Of a stretch of DNA of 42,031 bases, positions 41,303 to 42,031 are shown piece after piece. The notes below the pieces were generated by a model. That model was not told the origin of the DNA, did not search any database, and saw only the letters and a program-made list of their open reading frames with translations. The stretch comes from Deltaproteobacteria bacterium. Its GTDB lineage: Bacteria; Desulfobacterota; RBG-13-43-22. Numbering within the stretch: the stretch's first letter is position 1; the number at the start of each line of letters is the position of its first letter. The translations under genes and the position numbers were made by a program. The DNA lies in the NCBI GenBank assembly GCA_016208255.1, contig JACQYK010000024.1:1-42031 (forward strand), given 5' to 3'.

Positions 41303-42009
41303 AAAACAAAGAAGAAGTTAAACGCACCAACGAAATCAAGATGGCCATCCCCGTGCTCGATACCCTCCATCTGGCAGGCAAAGAGGTGACGGCCGATGCT
41401 CTGTTGACCCAGCGCAAGATTGCCGAGTACTTGGTCAGAGAGCGTCAGGCCCATTATCATTTCACCATTAAAGGAAATCAGCGTGGCCTTCTCGAAGATG
41501 TCGCCTTAGGGTTCGAGAACCGCCAACAACCTGATTTCGTCCAGCATACGCCCCCGGACCATGGACGAGTCGAAACCCGAAAGATTTGGACCACCACCGA
41601 ACTCAACGACTACCTGGACTTTCCCTGCGTCGGACAGGCCTTTGTCATCGAACGCCAATTCCTCTATAAAAAAACGGGTAAGAAATCTTCTGAAGTCGCT
41701 TACGGCATCACCCGTCGAACACCGGAGGAAGCGGACCCAGCCCGTGTCCTCACTGTTAACCGTGGCCATTGGACGATTGAGAATAGCTGCCATTACATCC
41801 TGGATTGGACCTATGATGAAGACCGGAGTCGAATCCGTACCGGCTATGGCCCCGAAAATATTACTCGGATGCGTCGATTCGCCATCGGAATTATCAAATC
41901 CAAAAAGGTCCGCAGTGTCCCACGGAAAATGCGAGAACTGACTCGTAATATCCGCCTGGTATTCGACTACTTACGGATGACAGAAAACTCATGCCCCACT
42001 CACGCTTGA
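41284..42009 (+). CDS. ISAs1-type transposase, C-terminal part reached by a -1 frame change
   Basis: Reading from 41284 gives VGTLPVENKEEVKRTNEIKM, then TADALLTQRKIAEYLV (second catalytic Asp), YHFTIKGNQRGLLED, VNRGHWTIENSCHYILDWTY (catalytic Glu in the W-x-I-E-N motif) and RMRRFAIGIIKSKK. This completes the ISAs1 DDE domain. An independent start at ATG 41341 would lose part of the catalytic core. A complete enzyme therefore needs either frameshifting at 41278-41284 or restoration of one A. With the frame change the DUF4338-transposase fusion would be about 590 residues. Confidence 0.8.
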   Translation, partial: VGTLPVENKEEVKRTNEIKMAIPVLDTLHLAGKEVTADALLTQRKIAEYLVRERQAHYHFTIKGNQRGLLEDVALGFENRQQPDFVQHTPPDHGRVETRKIWTTTELNDYLDFPCVGQAFVIERQFLYKKTGKKSSEVAYGITRRTPEEADPARVLTVNRGHWTIENSCHYILDWTYDEDRSRIRTGYGPENITRMRRFAIGIIKSKKVRSVPRKMRELTRNIRLVFDYLRMTENSCPTHA

Positions 42010-42031
42010 AAAGGAGAACAAATTTACCGTG

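Larger units (their letters stand above)
40145..42031 (+). mobile_element. ISAs1-family-type insertion sequence with DUF4338 fusion, right end at or beyond the window edge
   Basis: The element contains a transposase in two frames (40235-41302 and 41284-42009) and cuts the O-methyltransferase gene at its left side. The left end is within about 40141-40150. CCAGATGA and TCATCTGG (about 40184-40223) form a hairpin ahead of the transposase. I could not identify terminal inverted repeats or a target duplication because the right end is near or past base 42031. Confidence 0.75.

Overview
Raw composition and gene content suggest an anaerobic or facultative bacterium of the former Deltaproteobacteria (Desulfobacterota), possibly from a metagenome. 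This is an inference: no rRNA or tRNA is visible. It rests on class III (CaiB/BaiF) CoA-transferases, SCP2-type thiolase, lone substrate-binding proteins, many small palindromic repeats (CCCCCCTTT-type, tilted inverted repeats ending in AATCCTGTAAATCCTGTC) and numerous toxin-antitoxin remnants. GC looks close to 50 percent, with AT-rich promoter gaps.

Layout. (1) 1-735 holds the 5' part of a tail-specific protease gene on the minus strand. (2) About 1.4-4.9 kb is a decayed toxin-antitoxin island: a HigB stub broken by a 66-bp palindromic element, a frameshifted HigB followed by an intact HigA-ImmA/IrrE fusion, a frameshifted ORF6N protein, a nonsense-mutated HigA, and the tail of a CoA-transferase beta subunit. 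Two families of direct repeats (a terminator and an ~89-bp sequence) punctuate these units. (3) An MBL hydrolase stands alone at 5.1 kb. (4) 5.9-30.9 kb is read entirely from the minus strand and looks catabolic. It has one block with a CUT1-type ABC importer followed by a QueG-like Fe-S protein, a CaiB transferase, a Tat-exported serine hydrolase and a flavoprotein. An M28-like protein, a broken arylsulfotransferase and a GntR/UTRA regulator lie in the middle. A second block contains two alpha/beta hydrolase genes, an SCP2-type thiolase, an SDR, a CaiB transferase and an alkylsulfatase-type MBL protein. It ends with an orphan peptide-type binding protein and a TetR regulator. (5) A YefM/YoeB module with a clear operator lies at 31 kb. 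(6) 31.9-40.1 kb carries an acetyl-CoA hydrolase/transferase, type B carboxylesterase, CocE-like hydrolase, nitroreductase, a nonsense-mutated lysoplasmalogenase and a truncated O-methyltransferase. (7) The right edge is an ISAs1-type element whose transposase is fused to a DUF4338 (DruA-like) domain and is split at an A AAA AAG heptamer.

How it may work together (inference): esterases and a sulfatase-like MBL protein release acids or alcohols from esterified, hydrophobic compounds. CaiB transferases attach CoA, the flavoprotein, SDR and thiolase perform beta-oxidation-like steps, and the ABC importers bring in substrate under GntR and TetR control. The substrate cannot be read from the sequence.

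The window is unusually rich in broken genes: at least four single-base frameshifts, two or more nonsense codons and several orphan gene ends. Either it is a hot spot of decay and transposition or the assembly carries base-deletion errors. The most interesting items are the DUF4338-ISAs1 fusion with a possible programmed frameshift, the tandem alpha/beta hydrolase with a degenerate first half, the repeat family sitting at gene 3' ends, the 128-bp tandem repeat, and the mosaic toxin-antitoxin island.
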